Positions 1 through 10,176 of a DNA stretch of 64,000 nucleotides are shown here, in pieces (position 1 is the stretch's first letter; every line of letters begins with the position of its first letter). Source of the stretch: Nitrosomonas stercoris. Its GTDB lineage: Bacteria; Pseudomonadota; Gammaproteobacteria; Burkholderiales; Nitrosomonadaceae. The stretch lies in NCBI GenBank assembly GCA_006742785.1, contig AP019755.1:186001-250000 (forward strand), given 5' to 3'. The position numbers and the translations under genes were made by a program. Under the pieces are notes generated by a model. That model was not told the origin of the DNA. It did not search any database and was given only the letters and a program-made list of their open reading frames with translations.

Positions 1-102
1 AGGTTCTCCGCTCAGCTCTTTGATTCGCCCAGATAAATAATCAGCTTGATGTGATGGGCGCGTCACCAACACCGTTTTGCCCACTAACTGCCCATGCGTC
101 AA
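1..102 (-). CDS. hemD: Uroporphyrinogen-III synthase, N-terminal fragment cut by window edge
   Basis: Only the first 34 codons lie in the window. Read on the minus strand from a TTG at 102, they include VLVTRP followed by QADYLSGRIKELSGEP, the usual N-terminal strand and helix of HemD, the cyclase that closes hydroxymethylbilane to uroporphyrinogen III. A GAGGTG Shine-Dalgarno sequence sits about six bases before the TTG. The nearby GTG and ATG alternatives run into stops within a few codons, which favours TTG. The gene starts nine bases after the hemC stop, so the two are probably co-transcribed. The rest lies beyond the left edge. Confidence 0.8.
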   Translation of the reverse strand, partial: MTHGQLVGKTVLVTRPSHQADYLSGRIKELSGEP

Positions 103-111
103 CAGTTCACC

Positions 112-1041
112 TCAATCAGCCAGTGCTGCGAGAATTTCTTCCGCGCCATGTGCTTTCAAATTTTGTGCTAACTGCTCCCCTACGCGCTCGCCTGATTCTG
201 GTTTGCCACATAGCTTATCCGCAATTATTTTAGATCCGTCAGGTGTTGCGACAAAACCGCGCAGCGTTAATACTCCCTCAAGAATCTCAGCAAATCCACC
301 TAGTGGTACTTGACAGCTCCCTCCCAGCACGCGACTCATGGCACGTTCCGCATTGACACAATAAGCAGAAGTTGCGTGGTGTAAAGGCTGCATCCAAGCC
401 AGCATATCAGCATCGTCATCGCGACATTCGATTCCCAATGCCCCTTGACCAACTGCTGGCAAACTCAGTTCAGGAGGCAGCAACATGCTAATACGATAGC
501 CGAGCTCCAGCCGCTTTAACCCAGCTGCAGCTAAAATAATTGCGTGATATTCTCCATCATCCAGTTTTCGCAAGCGCGTTTGCACATTGCCGCGCAGCGG
601 GCGTATTTCCAAGTGAGGAAACCGCGCGCGTAGTTGCGATTCTCGCCGTAAACTAGAAGTTCCAACGATACTTCCTTCCGGCAAGGCCTCAAGATTAGTA
701 AAATCATTAGAAACAAAGGCATCGCGCGGATCTTCGCGTTCCGTAATAGCTGCCAATCTAAATCCTGGCGGTACAATCATCGGAACGTCTTTCATGGAAT
801 GCACTGCAATATCCGCACGCCCTTCAGCTAAAGCAACTTCGAGTTCTTTGATAAAAAGACCCTTGCCACCAATTTTTGATAAGGAGATATCCAAAATTTG
901 ATCTCCCTTGGTCGTCATACCAAGTATGGAAACATCTGTTTGCGGGTATAATTCAAGCAAGCGATTACGAATATGGTTTGCCTGCCACATAGCGAGCTGG
1001 CTCTCGCGCGACGCAATCACAATTTTTTCAGGACTAGACAT
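112..1041 (-). CDS. hemC: Hydroxymethylbilane synthase (porphobilinogen deaminase)
   Basis: This enzyme polymerises four porphobilinogens into hydroxymethylbilane for haem and sirohaem synthesis. The 309-residue product is close to the E. coli length. Visible landmarks are the catalytic HSMKDVP (Asp85), the cofactor-binding stretch [10 protein letters not shown] with [10 protein letters not shown] (about 127-157), and [12 protein letters not shown], whose Cys243 should carry the dipyrromethane cofactor. The frame stays open to 1254, but homology begins at [15 protein letters not shown], so I place the start at 1041; ATGs at 1047 and 1056 are possible and none has a clear ribosome binding site. 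It is followed directly by hemD and is divergent from ppc. N-rich haem proteins make this pathway important in ammonia oxidisers, if that is the host. Confidence 0.95.
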   Translation of the reverse strand: MSSPEKIVIASRESQLAMWQANHIRNRLLELYPQTDVSILGMTTKGDQILDISLSKIGGKGLFIKELEVALAEGRADIAVHSMKDVPMIVPPGFRLAAITEREDPRDAFVSNDFTNLEALPEGSIVGTSSLRRESQLRARFPHLEIRPLRGNVQTRLRKLDDGEYHAIILAAAGLKRLELGYRISMLLPPELSLPAVGQGALGIECRDDDADMLAWMQPLHHATSAYCVNAERAMSRVLGGSCQVPLGGFAEILEGVLTLRGFVATPDGSKIIADKLCGKPESGERVGEQLAQNLKAHGAEEILAALAD

Positions 1042-1191
1042 AGGCATAGAAAACATAATAAGAATACGGTTTTGAAGCGGCACAGCTATCACAACTATTT
1101 TAGCATGGACAATCCTTAATACTACGAATGCTAATAAATAACTGTACTCTATTCTGATGACCAAGGTCCACGCTACAGGAGAGACACAATA

Positions 1192-3993
1192 ATGAGTTTG
1201 ACTACCCCGGTAAATATTGATTTTGAAAAAGATTCTTCCCATGAAAAAGATCACCCATTACGGGAGGATGTCCGCTTACTCGGACGGATGCTAGGTGACA
1301 CCATACGAGAACTGGAAGGGGAAGCAATATTTGATTTGGTCGAAACTATCCGACAAACAGCTGTGCGCTTTCGTCGCGAAGAAGATGAGGAGGCTGGTAA
1401 AGAACTCGATAATATCCTTAATCATCTTTCTCACCGAGAAACCACAGCAGTGGTACGCGCTTTCAGCTATTTTTCTTTACTATCCAATATTGCTGAAGAC
1501 TTACACCACAACCGTCGTCGTCGTGCACACTTGCGCGCTGGTTCTCCACCGCAAGACGGTAGCGTCACACTGGCGTTGGAACGAATAGTTGCCAAAGGAA
1601 TTTCTCAGCAACAACTGGAAAATTTCTTTGCTAATGCGCTCATCTCTCCGGTATTGACAGCGCATCCTACTGAAGTACAACGCCGTAGCACCTTGGATTA
1701 TCAACTCAAGATACAGCAATTGTTAAAAGCACGGGATCGTATTCAGCTCACACCCAATGAATTGCGCCATAACGAGGAAGATTTACGCTCTGCCATTCAA
1801 ACCTTATGGCAAACCCGCATGCTACGCTCGGTAAGATTAACGGTTCAGGATGAAATCGAAAATGGCCTGATTTACTACCACTATACTTTCCTCAAGCAGA
1901 TTCCCTACATTTACGCCAAAATCGAAGATACTCTGGAACGTCGCACCGGTAAAACTGCCCCTCGTGTTGGCTCATTTTTGCGCATTGGTAGCTGGATAGG
2001 AGGTGATCGGGATGGCAATCCCTTTGTCACTCACCAGATTATGCTACATGCAGCCGAGCGGCATTCAGCGCTGATACTTGATTACTATATTGCTGAAGTA
2101 GAAAGAATCGGCCAAACTATGAGTTTGACCGAACAACTGATTAAGGTCACCAGCGAATTGGAAGGACTAGCATCAACTGCTCCCGGCTTACCTGCTAGCA
2201 GAATTGACGAGCCTTATCGACGCGTCTTTCTCGGAATACATGCGCGTTTAATTGCCACCAGCAGACACTTAAGCCCGCATGTTGGCCAGCAATATCCGGA
2301 AAATACTGCTGAGCCATATGCTGATAGCGCCGAATTTGCGCATGACCTGGATATCGTCATTCGATCTCTCAAACAACATAAGTCAACTAAGTTAGCCCAA
2401 GGAGCTATACGAGACCTACGCCGAGCTGCAGACGTATTTGGCTTCCATCTTGCATCATTGGACATGCGCCAACATAGCAAGATCCATGAACAAGTGGTAG
2501 CGGAACTTTACGAAAAAAATAGTCAAAGCAGCCAAAATTACACTGCACTATCTCACACCGAACGAGTGAAATGGCTGCTCACCGAATTAAAACGCCCCTA
2601 TCCTCTTGTTTCATCGTTAGTGGAATACTCGGATACCGCACAAGGTGAATTACGCATTCTAAAAATGGCGGCCGAAATTCAGCAGCGATTTGGCCAGGCC
2701 ATTCTGCCTAATTACATTATTTCCATGGCAACTGGCATCATTCATGTACTAGAAGCAGCGTTGCTACTGAAGGAGGCTGGGTTAGTACAACTCGGAGAAA
2801 ACACGCGTTCTACGGTCAATATTATCCCTTTGTTCGAAACCATTAACGATTTACGCAGTTGCGCTCACGTCATGGAGGAGCTATTTTCTCTACCCGAATA
2901 TCGCAAAATGCTGCGAACCAGAGCTAATTTACAAGAAGTTATGCTGGGTTATTCGGACAGCAACAAGGATGGCGGTTTCGTTACTTCAAACTGGGAAATA
3001 CACAAAGCTGAAATTGAACTCACCAAGGTATTCAAACGCCATGAAGTACAGTTGCGTCTGTTCCATGGGCGCGGTGGTACAGTAGGACGGGGAGGTGGTC
3101 CCAGCTATCAAGGTATTCTTGCACAACCGCCTGGCAGTGTTAATGGGCAAATCAGATTAACCGAACAAGGTGAAGTGATCGCCAGTAAATATACTGACCC
3201 TGAAATCGGGCGGCGTAACCTTGAAACATTAATAGCCGCCACCATTGAATCAACACTGCTCGACCGCGATACTGCTCAATGCCATACACCGCAGTACTAT
3301 CAGATTATGGAAGAATTATCTGCTAGTGCGCGCACAGCGTATCGCAATCTAATCTATGAAACACCAAACTTTACTCAATTTTTTCAGGAATCCACACCTA
3401 TCCGTGAAATTGCTGGATTACACATTGGTAGCCGCCCTACTTCACGTAAACCTTCCAATAAAATTGAAGATTTACGCACAATCCCGTGGGTTTTCAGCTG
3501 GAGCCAGAACCGCAGTATGCTGCCAGGTTGGTATGGATTTGGCACTGCCGTTGAAAATCTGATGCAACAAACCGACAAAACAGCAGAAACGCTAGCAACA
3601 TTACAGGAAATGTACCGTACCTGGCCATTTTTCCAGACACTGCTTTCCAATATGGATATGGTATTGGCTAAAAGTGACCTGGGTATTGCCTCACGTTATG
3701 CAGAATTAGTCACTGATGTTCAATTACGTCAGTATGTTTTTTCTTGTATTCGAACAGAATGGGCACGCTGCATAAAATGGCTGTTTGCTATTACTGAACA
3801 TACTGAGTTGTTACAGGATAATCCTACTCTGGCACGCAGTATTCGCATTCGTACACCTTATATTGATCCACTTAATCATTTACAAGTGGAGCTTTTGCAC
3901 CGTTACCGTGCAGGAGATGATGATGATGCAATCCGACGCGCCATTCACCTCACTATTAATGGTGTCGCGACAGGATTAAGAAACAGCGGGTAG
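1192..3993 (+). CDS. ppc: Phosphoenolpyruvate carboxylase
   Basis: This enzyme carboxylates phosphoenolpyruvate to oxaloacetate, the main anaplerotic reaction, important in an autotroph. The 933-residue protein has every family signature: [12 protein letters not shown] with catalytic His158, [25 protein letters not shown] near 586, the glycine-rich [17 protein letters not shown] near 622-638, and a C terminus ending in [10 protein letters not shown], close to the conserved penultimate-residue arrangement. The start is supported by AGGAGA eight bases upstream. It is divergent from hemC with about 150 bp between them and is followed by a 236-bp AT-rich gap, so it is probably monocistronic. Confidence 0.97.
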   Translation: MSLTTPVNIDFEKDSSHEKDHPLREDVRLLGRMLGDTIRELEGEAIFDLVETIRQTAVRFRREEDEEAGKELDNILNHLSHRETTAVVRAFSYFSLLSNIAEDLHHNRRRRAHLRAGSPPQDGSVTLALERIVAKGISQQQLENFFANALISPVLTAHPTEVQRRSTLDYQLKIQQLLKARDRIQLTPNELRHNEEDLRSAIQTLWQTRMLRSVRLTVQDEIENGLIYYHYTFLKQIPYIYAKIEDTLERRTGKTAPRVGSFLRIGSWIGGDRDGNPFVTHQIMLHAAERHSALILDYYIAEVERIGQTMSLTEQLIKVTSELEGLASTAPGLPASRIDEPYRRVFLGIHARLIATSRHLSPHVGQQYPENTAEPYADSAEFAHDLDIVIRSLKQHKSTKLAQGAIRDLRRAADVFGFHLASLDMRQHSKIHEQVVAELYEKNSQSSQNYTALSHTERVKWLLTELKRPYPLVSSLVEYSDTAQGELRILKMAAEIQQRFGQAILPNYIISMATGIIHVLEAALLLKEAGLVQLGENTRSTVNIIPLFETINDLRSCAHVMEELFSLPEYRKMLRTRANLQEVMLGYSDSNKDGGFVTSNWEIHKAEIELTKVFKRHEVQLRLFHGRGGTVGRGGGPSYQGILAQPPGSVNGQIRLTEQGEVIASKYTDPEIGRRNLETLIAATIESTLLDRDTAQCHTPQYYQIMEELSASARTAYRNLIYETPNFTQFFQESTPIREIAGLHIGSRPTSRKPSNKIEDLRTIPWVFSWSQNRSMLPGWYGFGTAVENLMQQTDKTAETLATLQEMYRTWPFFQTLLSNMDMVLAKSDLGIASRYAELVTDVQLRQYVFSCIRTEWARCIKWLFAITEHTELLQDNPTLARSIRIRTPYIDPLNHLQVELLHRYRAGDDDDAIRRAIHLTINGVATGLRNSG

Positions 3994-4019
3994 TTCCATA
4001 GATCCGTCTGTTTTGATAC

Positions 4020-4039
4020 CATTATTTAATAAAATAATG
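4020..4039 (+). terminator. AT-rich perfect hairpin downstream of ppc
   Basis: CATTATTT and AAATAATG form an eight-base stem around a four-base loop, starting 26 bases after the ppc stop. The stem is almost all A-T and no clear T-run follows, so it is a weak terminator candidate at best. The rest of the 236-bp gap to the next gene shows nothing I recognise. Confidence 0.25.
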
Positions 4040-4229
4040 ATTTCATATAGACTAGTGATATCGTCTATCATAATAATAATTACAACTCAAGAGGAAACAT
4101 TGGAAAATAAACAGTTACTCAAACATATTTAATAAAATATCTGAAGGTTACAATTAAGCATATCTTTGAGATTTAGGAGTTGGCTTGGATATACTTTATT
4201 TTTAAACCCGAATAGACATCAATAACACT

Positions 4230-6245
4230 ATGAAAACAAAGAACCCTCAACTAAGAAACATGATGTCTGTTAAGGAAAAAGGGGTTCTTTTCATTTCTCA
4301 TTTAATTCGGCTCAAACCTTCTAGGCCCGTAATCTTCACAGCAGTCTTCCTGTTTAGCCTGCTGCTTTCTCTAAGCATTATTTTTTTGCAACCAGCAGTC
4401 TATCAGAGCTATGCCACATTACTGACTGTCGCCAAAACAGCTATTGATCAGACTGGCAAAGAAGCCGACGTTCAGCACGTCACGATTCAGAAACAGATTC
4501 TTCTTGGATCAGAATTGCTGAGCGAAACAGCTAGCCGATTACAGCAACAGAGTAGTTCATCAGCAGTTGCTAATCTGACATCAACAGCCATTCGAGACAT
4601 GCTAAATGTTCGACCAATTGCTGATACTAACCTAATCGAGATGGTTGCTGAAGGTAACGCCCCTGATTTGCTTCCACTACTCATTAACACCTGGATTGAT
4701 GTTTACCTGGATGCTCGTGCGGAAGAAATAGCACAAACCAGGGGGTCAACCATAGCGATGATCCAGGACGAACTGCTGGCATTAACTAGAAAAATTGAGC
4801 TAAAAAGATTCGAACTTGCGCAATTTAGGCAACAAAATGCCATTGTTTCTACTGAACAACAAGACAATGCAACTCCAGCTCGCCTCAAAGGATTAACTGA
4901 ATCACTGAATAAAGCCAGCGAAGAAAAAGTCAAAGCCAAGGCACGGCTTGATGCGATTAAAAAATCGATCGCAAGAGGACAAACTGTCGTACCTAAAGAA
5001 GATACACGCACTTTAAGCGTTTTGGAAAAAAGAGCTCAAGAATTACGAGAACAACTGGAAGAGCTGGATCGCCAATATACTCGTGAATACATGGCTTTAT
5101 CTCCTGATCTTAAAGTAATCCCCGATAAGCTGGCAGCACTAGAAAATGAAATCCAACAAATGCGTAATACAGGACAATCTATTGTCAAAAGTGAAGCAGA
5201 GCAAGAATACGCAGCGGCACGACAAACAGCTCAATCAATACAAGCACAACTTGACCAACACAAGAAACAAGCAGCAGAATTTACTACTCAATTTACAAAA
5301 CATGAAGCACTGAAATCCGATCTGGAAGAGCTGGAGCAGCTACACCGCGATACACAATCAAGATTAACTCAGATTGAAGCACAGCATACCGGAAAATATC
5401 CCTATGTTGATGTTATCGAGCGCGCTTTCTTACCTCATCATCCAATTGGACCAAGCTATCTGTGGAACGCCATGATAGCAACCATAGCCTCTATATTATT
5501 AGGTTTAATTGCCATCTGGATTTTTGAGTTTTTAACACACAAGGAACAAGAAAAACTGGCTATTCATTTATCTGGTATTCATTTGCACAATCAGAATAAC
5601 AATTTACCACTCGAACCGGTCAATGTTACTACATCAACACCATCCGATAATCTGCTGCAACAGCCAGTTCACGCGCTAAGGCGCCCCAAAATAGAAGAAT
5701 ACACCTCTAAACAAATTGTTCGATTATTCCAAACAGCAGATATTAGAGCGCAACAGCTCATTGCCTTATTACTAAGCGGCCTAACTATCAATGAAATTGT
5801 GAGCTTGCCACCTGACGCAATCGATCTTAAAAACAAGCAACTTAAAATTGGTAACCCCGTTACCAGAATCGTTGCGTTACATCCTGTTCTAGCGGATCTT
5901 TATCAGCAACACGGCGATCGTCTACTTAATTCATCCGGCAATCGATTCAGCCAAAAGGGACTCGAAGCGTTACTGACTCACTCGCAAATGGATACCAATC
6001 TACGAGCCACCGATCATATTTATGCCGAAGCGTTACGCCATACTTATATTCTTTATCTAGTCAAACAAGGAATAAAATTAGCCGATCTTGAGTCAGCGGT
6101 AGGACATATTTCACCAGAAGAATTATCTGAGTACAACTTATATTCCCCTGTAGAAGCCAAACATTCTATCGAAACGATTAATCTGTTTTACCCCATCAAG
6201 CCAAAACAGAAACAAAAAGGGCCAACCAGCTCATGGTTTTCCTAA
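4230..6245 (+). CDS. Wzz-type chain-length determinant fused to a degenerate tyrosine-recombinase domain
   Basis: The 671-residue protein has a first membrane segment at about 34-53, a Wzz-like periplasmic region, a long heptad-rich coiled coil at about 160-390, and a second membrane segment at about 410-433. This is the polysaccharide co-polymerase plan, without the usual cytoplasmic tyrosine kinase. The C-terminal cytoplasmic part (about 490-655) instead resembles the catalytic domain of XerD-type recombinases: LLLSGLTINEI matches the arginine-I segment, EALRHTY the HxLRHT box, and VGHISPEELSEYNLYSP the GH and tyrosine segments. Arginine I is Thr519 and the first box histidine is Glu600, while Arg603, His626 and Tyr635 remain, so strand-exchange activity is unlikely. 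No strong ribosome binding site precedes the ATG; ATGs at 4260 and 4263 are alternatives. It overlaps the convergent GTPase gene by 15 bases. No polysaccharide genes adjoin it here. Confidence 0.75.
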   Translation: MKTKNPQLRNMMSVKEKGVLFISHLIRLKPSRPVIFTAVFLFSLLLSLSIIFLQPAVYQSYATLLTVAKTAIDQTGKEADVQHVTIQKQILLGSELLSETASRLQQQSSSSAVANLTSTAIRDMLNVRPIADTNLIEMVAEGNAPDLLPLLINTWIDVYLDARAEEIAQTRGSTIAMIQDELLALTRKIELKRFELAQFRQQNAIVSTEQQDNATPARLKGLTESLNKASEEKVKAKARLDAIKKSIARGQTVVPKEDTRTLSVLEKRAQELREQLEELDRQYTREYMALSPDLKVIPDKLAALENEIQQMRNTGQSIVKSEAEQEYAAARQTAQSIQAQLDQHKKQAAEFTTQFTKHEALKSDLEELEQLHRDTQSRLTQIEAQHTGKYPYVDVIERAFLPHHPIGPSYLWNAMIATIASILLGLIAIWIFEFLTHKEQEKLAIHLSGIHLHNQNNNLPLEPVNVTTSTPSDNLLQQPVHALRRPKIEEYTSKQIVRLFQTADIRAQQLIALLLSGLTINEIVSLPPDAIDLKNKQLKIGNPVTRIVALHPVLADLYQQHGDRLLNSSGNRFSQKGLEALLTHSQMDTNLRATDHIYAEALRHTYILYLVKQGIKLADLESAVGHISPEELSEYNLYSPVEAKHSIETINLFYPIKPKQKQKGPTSSWFS

Positions 6246-7655
6246 TAATGCATCGACCAGTTTTTTTTCAATCAATCGATATTGATCATCATGATGATGC
6301 AATTTTGAAGTACTTCCCCAAACCGGATTTTGTCTGAGTATATTCACAAGCTCGTGCCACCCTTTTGGCAATTCTCCTCGTTCCGATTGCTCACTCAGCT
6401 GATCAGTGTGACAAGCAGCGTGCCCTCGATTCATTAATTTATTCAATAGTTGATGCTGACGCAGATACAACAACTGTAATGTATTATCATCAGCACAAAG
6501 CCACCGAGTTCCCTGGAATCTCGCCTGAATTTCTTTACCATAACGCTTAAATGTAGACCACCCCGTTCCTGCAATGGCTCCCAAGACGCTGGCAACACCA
6601 AGGCTTAATCCACCCGTCATTAAATCGATTCCTGCTCCTGCAGCTGCTCCCTTAAGAGCAGCACTTCCCACATCCAGACCATATGCTTTCAATACCCCCG
6701 GAGCAAACAAATCCAGTTGCCAGTAACCATTTTGTACGGGTATTTTTTGTAGCGCGATATCCTTATCGGTGAAATTAAACATTCTGAGCAAATCCATTAG
6801 GCAACGTTGCTCAGCTTGCCGAATAAAATCTTGCAACTTGATTGCCGCAGAAGAAGTCGCTACCGAATCCTGATTGTTATCAGTTGTTTCCCGATAACAT
6901 GCCACAGTAACAATCAAATCCACAATTCGCCTGGCTGCTGATAAACATAACTGATTCCAAATCCGCGCTCGATGATCAATCAATCGCTGCAAACGCATGT
7001 AATGAACTTCCAGCAGACTCTGTATTTTTTGATATAAACGCTTCTCAGCCTCAAACGTAAATGCAACTGTGTCCAGTTCAAGCGAAGCATAGATATTGAA
7101 TGCGGCCAATTTTTTTCTCCACAGACCAAGCTCTGCGCGGTGGGCTGCTGTAAAGTTAAATATTGGCACAACAGGCTTAATCGCTTTGCCCAATATCTCG
7201 ATTTCAATAAGATATTTTTCCAGCACGGGCTCACGTACATCAATCACATACAACAACACATCACTACGCAACACCTGACGTAATACTTTGGCTTCCTGCT
7301 CCAATGGATCGTTAAGAGCAGTAGCCGTTACAAATTTCTCCAGCTGTTCATTCGAAGCCAAATTTTTATGGCTAGTAGCAATAGCTTGTAACGCTTCTTG
7401 TAATGCGTAAACATCTTCGATACCGGGCGTATCATGCAAATTCAACACGGCTTCACTACCAGCAAAAATAGTTGCGCGCTCAACATGACGGGTAGTACCT
7501 GCGGCATCTTCAACCTGGCCAAAGCTAGCGCTGCGCAATAATGTTCGAATCAAAGATGTCTTACCAGTGTTGGTATGACCAACAACAGCCACCTCCAGAA
7601 GAGTTGTACCTTGTTTTATGTTGTCAGTGTCCACTTGCATATCAAAATAAATCAT
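6231..7655 (-). CDS. GTPase with C-terminal DUF3482 domain
   Basis: The N-terminal G domain of the TrmE-Era-like class has P-loop GHTNTGKTS (26-34), a switch-I TT near 54-55, and the DTPG Walker B motif (75-78). The usual NKxD specificity motif is not clear; NFTA occupies its likely place. The C-terminal half matches my memory of DUF3482, with a Gly/Ala-rich hydrophobic stretch near 335-365 that could insert into or bind a membrane. The gene starts two bases after the stop of the DUF2868 membrane protein, so the two are translated together. A second ATG at 7640 is an alternative start. The cellular role is not known to me. Confidence 0.8.
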   Translation of the reverse strand: MIYFDMQVDTDNIKQGTTLLEVAVVGHTNTGKTSLIRTLLRSASFGQVEDAAGTTRHVERATIFAGSEAVLNLHDTPGIEDVYALQEALQAIATSHKNLASNEQLEKFVTATALNDPLEQEAKVLRQVLRSDVLLYVIDVREPVLEKYLIEIEILGKAIKPVVPIFNFTAAHRAELGLWRKKLAAFNIYASLELDTVAFTFEAEKRLYQKIQSLLEVHYMRLQRLIDHRARIWNQLCLSAARRIVDLIVTVACYRETTDNNQDSVATSSAAIKLQDFIRQAEQRCLMDLLRMFNFTDKDIALQKIPVQNGYWQLDLFAPGVLKAYGLDVGSAALKGAAAGAGIDLMTGGLSLGVASVLGAIAGTGWSTFKRYGKEIQARFQGTRWLCADDNTLQLLYLRQHQLLNKLMNRGHAACHTDQLSEQSERGELPKGWHELVNILRQNPVWGSTSKLHHHDDQYRLIEKKLVDALLGKP

Positions 7656-7657
7656 CC

Positions 7658-9049
7658 TCAGGAAAGAACATGTTCTGCAGGAATATTACTGATCTGAGCC
7701 AGACGAAACCAAGCCTGCTTGCGTGCTTCTGTAATTGGGATGGCGGCACTGTTTTGTAATAAAACCAGCCAGATTGGGCCTGACGCCAAGGTAACCATCT
7801 TTTTTATGATGCGCTGTACGCCACGATCAGGTAATCGATGCGCAGCAACACCAATAAATAAAGCATATCTGGATTTTTTAATTATCGCCATGGCTTGCAA
7901 AAGTGATTGCTGATCCGTTATATTTTCCTGGCACTGCATATCCCGGGGCCAAATAATATGGTGATCCAATTCAACACCAATCACTAGCTTTTCTTCCGAA
8001 ATATGCTTGCTACGCTCTTTATGTGCAATGGGTGTTGGCGGTTGTTGCACCACTCCAGGATCATGATCAATGACACTGGCAACATATTCATTAGCAAACA
8101 AACTTTGTCGCAAAGTCACGTAATAAGGCAGATATAAATCCAACTTATAACGATACTCTGCTAGCTTCAGCATTAAAAAAGCAAACAGGGTTAATAACAA
8201 TCGTGGCAATACACCATAAATAATCAGAGCCCCCATCAGAAATTCAGCCCACACATTTCTCACTGCGGCATCTTGTATACCCATCCCGATCCGACTGGCC
8301 GCTATTTGCTGGCTGTCAGGGGCAGCCAAATGCAGCCACTGCATTGGCGCAGCCAAAAATTGAGTTAATTCAGGCAGGCTTCTTTCAGGCAGTAAAGTGG
8401 TACCCCATACAAAATCATACTGCTTGGCCAGCATGAGCAAGATCAGCGTACCCATTCCAGCAAGCAGGTAAATTAACCAGAATTGGTGTGTCAGCAAACT
8501 AATTCGCCACTTACCCACCCTACCAAACAAGCAAGTTTCCCACCACGCTCGAGTGGCCAATGTTGCTACGGAATCTTTTTCTCTTTTTCCCAACTGAAAA
8601 GGCAACCAACGTGCCAGCTGCGCAACGACGCCAGCACTTAATCCCTGTATGCCCAGCGTTATACCTATTCCCCACAATAGCATTGCAAGAAAATTAAATC
8701 CGAGTAGCACCACCAACAGCCAGTATATGTTTAATGTTGCCGTATCCCCCGTCGCATTTAGCGCAGCACCTCCCCCTAAAACCAGCGCTAAAACCAGAAT
8801 AATTCTGGACATCCGCAGGAACAACTTGCTCGGCTGTTGCAACACTGTTTCTAGATGATTGTCATGAATCAGGTGTTGGGCGCGATTACGCAATCTTTTT
8901 AAAAAAACTCGATAGCTAAAACCTGTGGCAGGGAGTGATTCCATTGTTGCGATACTTGCATAAGAGAGCACGGTCACCTGGCTGGATTCAATATGGCGTA
9001 ACTGCTCCAATCGAACCAGATCATCAAAATCATGGTTATTACGAGCCAT
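7658..9049 (-). CDS. DUF2868 family inner-membrane protein
   Basis: The 463-residue protein has at least four strong membrane segments: ILVLALVLGGGAAL near 105-120, YWLLVVLLGFNFLAMLLWG near 129-148, FWLIYLLAGMGTLILLML near 192-210, and GALIIYGVLPRLLLTLF near 275-295. A soluble C-terminal domain follows. This layout and the coupled downstream GTPase fit the DUF2868/DUF3482 pair found in beta- and gammaproteobacteria. No enzyme motif is visible. The partner GTPase suggests a nucleotide-controlled membrane function, which is inference only. No clear ribosome binding site precedes the ATG at 9049. Confidence 0.75.
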   Translation of the reverse strand: MARNNHDFDDLVRLEQLRHIESSQVTVLSYASIATMESLPATGFSYRVFLKRLRNRAQHLIHDNHLETVLQQPSKLFLRMSRIILVLALVLGGGAALNATGDTATLNIYWLLVVLLGFNFLAMLLWGIGITLGIQGLSAGVVAQLARWLPFQLGKREKDSVATLATRAWWETCLFGRVGKWRISLLTHQFWLIYLLAGMGTLILLMLAKQYDFVWGTTLLPERSLPELTQFLAAPMQWLHLAAPDSQQIAASRIGMGIQDAAVRNVWAEFLMGALIIYGVLPRLLLTLFAFLMLKLAEYRYKLDLYLPYYVTLRQSLFANEYVASVIDHDPGVVQQPPTPIAHKERSKHISEEKLVIGVELDHHIIWPRDMQCQENITDQQSLLQAMAIIKKSRYALFIGVAAHRLPDRGVQRIIKKMVTLASGPIWLVLLQNSAAIPITEARKQAWFRLAQISNIPAEHVLS

Positions 9050-9215
9050 TGGATATCATTCTTATTATCAACTGGGAAACAAAAATTAGATGGTTTTAAT
9101 TGATACAAATAGCAGATTGCAAGGAATTCTCTGGTAGTCACGACTATTCGTGATGAAGAATATTATCATGTGCGCTTCAGCCAGCTACTACTATTAATAA
9201 CGGGTTACTAAATAA

Positions 9216-9252
9216 TTAATGGCCGCTATCAACTGAGTAATGCGGCCATTAA
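9216..9252 (-). terminator. Likely intrinsic terminator of rpoH
   Basis: TTAATGGCCGC and GCGGCCATTAA form a perfect 11-bp stem around a 15-base loop, 26 bases past the rpoH stop. On the minus strand it runs into a T-rich TTATTTAG tract. It would separate rpoH from the DUF2868-GTPase pair. Confidence 0.65.
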
Positions 9253-9278
9253 CAAGGAGATTAACTATTGTGATTCAA

Positions 9279-10124
9279 CTAAACCGTTATTTCAGTTCGC
9301 ATTTTTTTCATTGCCTTGGCTTCAATTTGACGTATTCGCTCAGCAGACACACCAAATTCTTCGGCCAATTCGTGTAAGGTTGCAGCCTTGCCTTCTTGCA
9401 ACCAGCGAGCCTCAATAATACGACGACTACGTTCATCCAAACTATCCAGTGAATCTTTCAATTTTGCATGTGTTAGCTGTTCGAGCTGTTCTTGCTCTAA
9501 CTCTCTGGCAGGATCCGATCCATCTGTTAAGTAGGCTATCGGGCTAAAATTTTCTTCCTCATGGTCGGTTGTCAGCGGTTCGAGCGAAATATCTCGGCCA
9601 CTGAAACGAGTTTCCATTTCAATCACCTCCTCAGCCTTGACGCCAAGTTGCTCAGCCATTTCCGCTACTTCTGCCTGGTTCATTGTATCCAGACCTTTTT
9701 TCATGCTGCGCAAATTAAAGAATAATTTTCTCTGTGGCTTGGTTGTTGCAATCTTTACTAAGCGCCAGTTACGCATAATGAATTCATGAATCTCCGCCTT
9801 GATCCAGTGCACAGCATAAGAAATCAGCCGCACGCCACGTTCCGGATCAAAGCGCCTGACTGCTTTCATCAAGCCAATATTACCTTCCTGTATTAAATCA
9901 GCATGCGGCAATCCATAGCCCAAATAGCCACGTGCAATTGTTACCACCGCACGCAAATGAGAAAGTACCAATTGATGTGCAGCATTAATATCACCATTTT
10001 TTTGCATCTTTTGAGCAAGTAGTGTTTCTTCCTCTTGTGATAACGTAGGCAAACTATTAACTGTGTAGATATAGTTCTCCAGATTTCCTCCGCTTATCAC
10101 CGGTAAAGTTAAAGCATTGTTCAT
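9279..10124 (-). CDS. rpoH: RNA polymerase heat-shock sigma factor sigma-32
   Basis: This sigma factor directs RNA polymerase to heat-shock promoters. The 281-residue protein has region 2 (LIQEGNIGLMKAVRRFDPER), the diagnostic RpoH box after region 2.4 (QRKLFFNLRSMKK), and a region 4 helix-turn-helix (ELAEEFGVSAERIRQIEAKA). The RpoH box separates it from RpoD and RpoS. A GGGAG site precedes the ATG by about six bases. A perfect CIRCE operator lies 53 bases upstream of the start, so HrcA control is expected. A strong hairpin follows the gene, which suggests a single-gene transcript. Confidence 0.96.
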   Translation of the reverse strand: MNNALTLPVISGGNLENYIYTVNSLPTLSQEEETLLAQKMQKNGDINAAHQLVLSHLRAVVTIARGYLGYGLPHADLIQEGNIGLMKAVRRFDPERGVRLISYAVHWIKAEIHEFIMRNWRLVKIATTKPQRKLFFNLRSMKKGLDTMNQAEVAEMAEQLGVKAEEVIEMETRFSGRDISLEPLTTDHEEENFSPIAYLTDGSDPARELEQEQLEQLTHAKLKDSLDSLDERSRRIIEARWLQEGKAATLHELAEEFGVSAERIRQIEAKAMKKMRTEITV

Positions 10125-10176
10125 TTGTTTCTCCCGAAATCCAGAATAAATATGAATATCATAAAATATGTCTATT

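Noticed and set aside
1042-1254. N-terminal extension of hemC to 1254
   Set aside because: The extra residues have no HemC homology and would overlap the divergent ppc start; the conserved protein starts at 1041.
7667-7678. Perfect 12-base palindrome AGAACATGTTCT
   Set aside because: It lies inside the 3' end of the DUF2868 coding region and codes for ordinary residues; one 12-base palindrome is expected by chance in 64 kb.
9138-9153. Six-base-stem hairpin upstream of the DUF2868 gene
   Set aside because: Too short and without a T-run; the stronger rpoH terminator is nearby.
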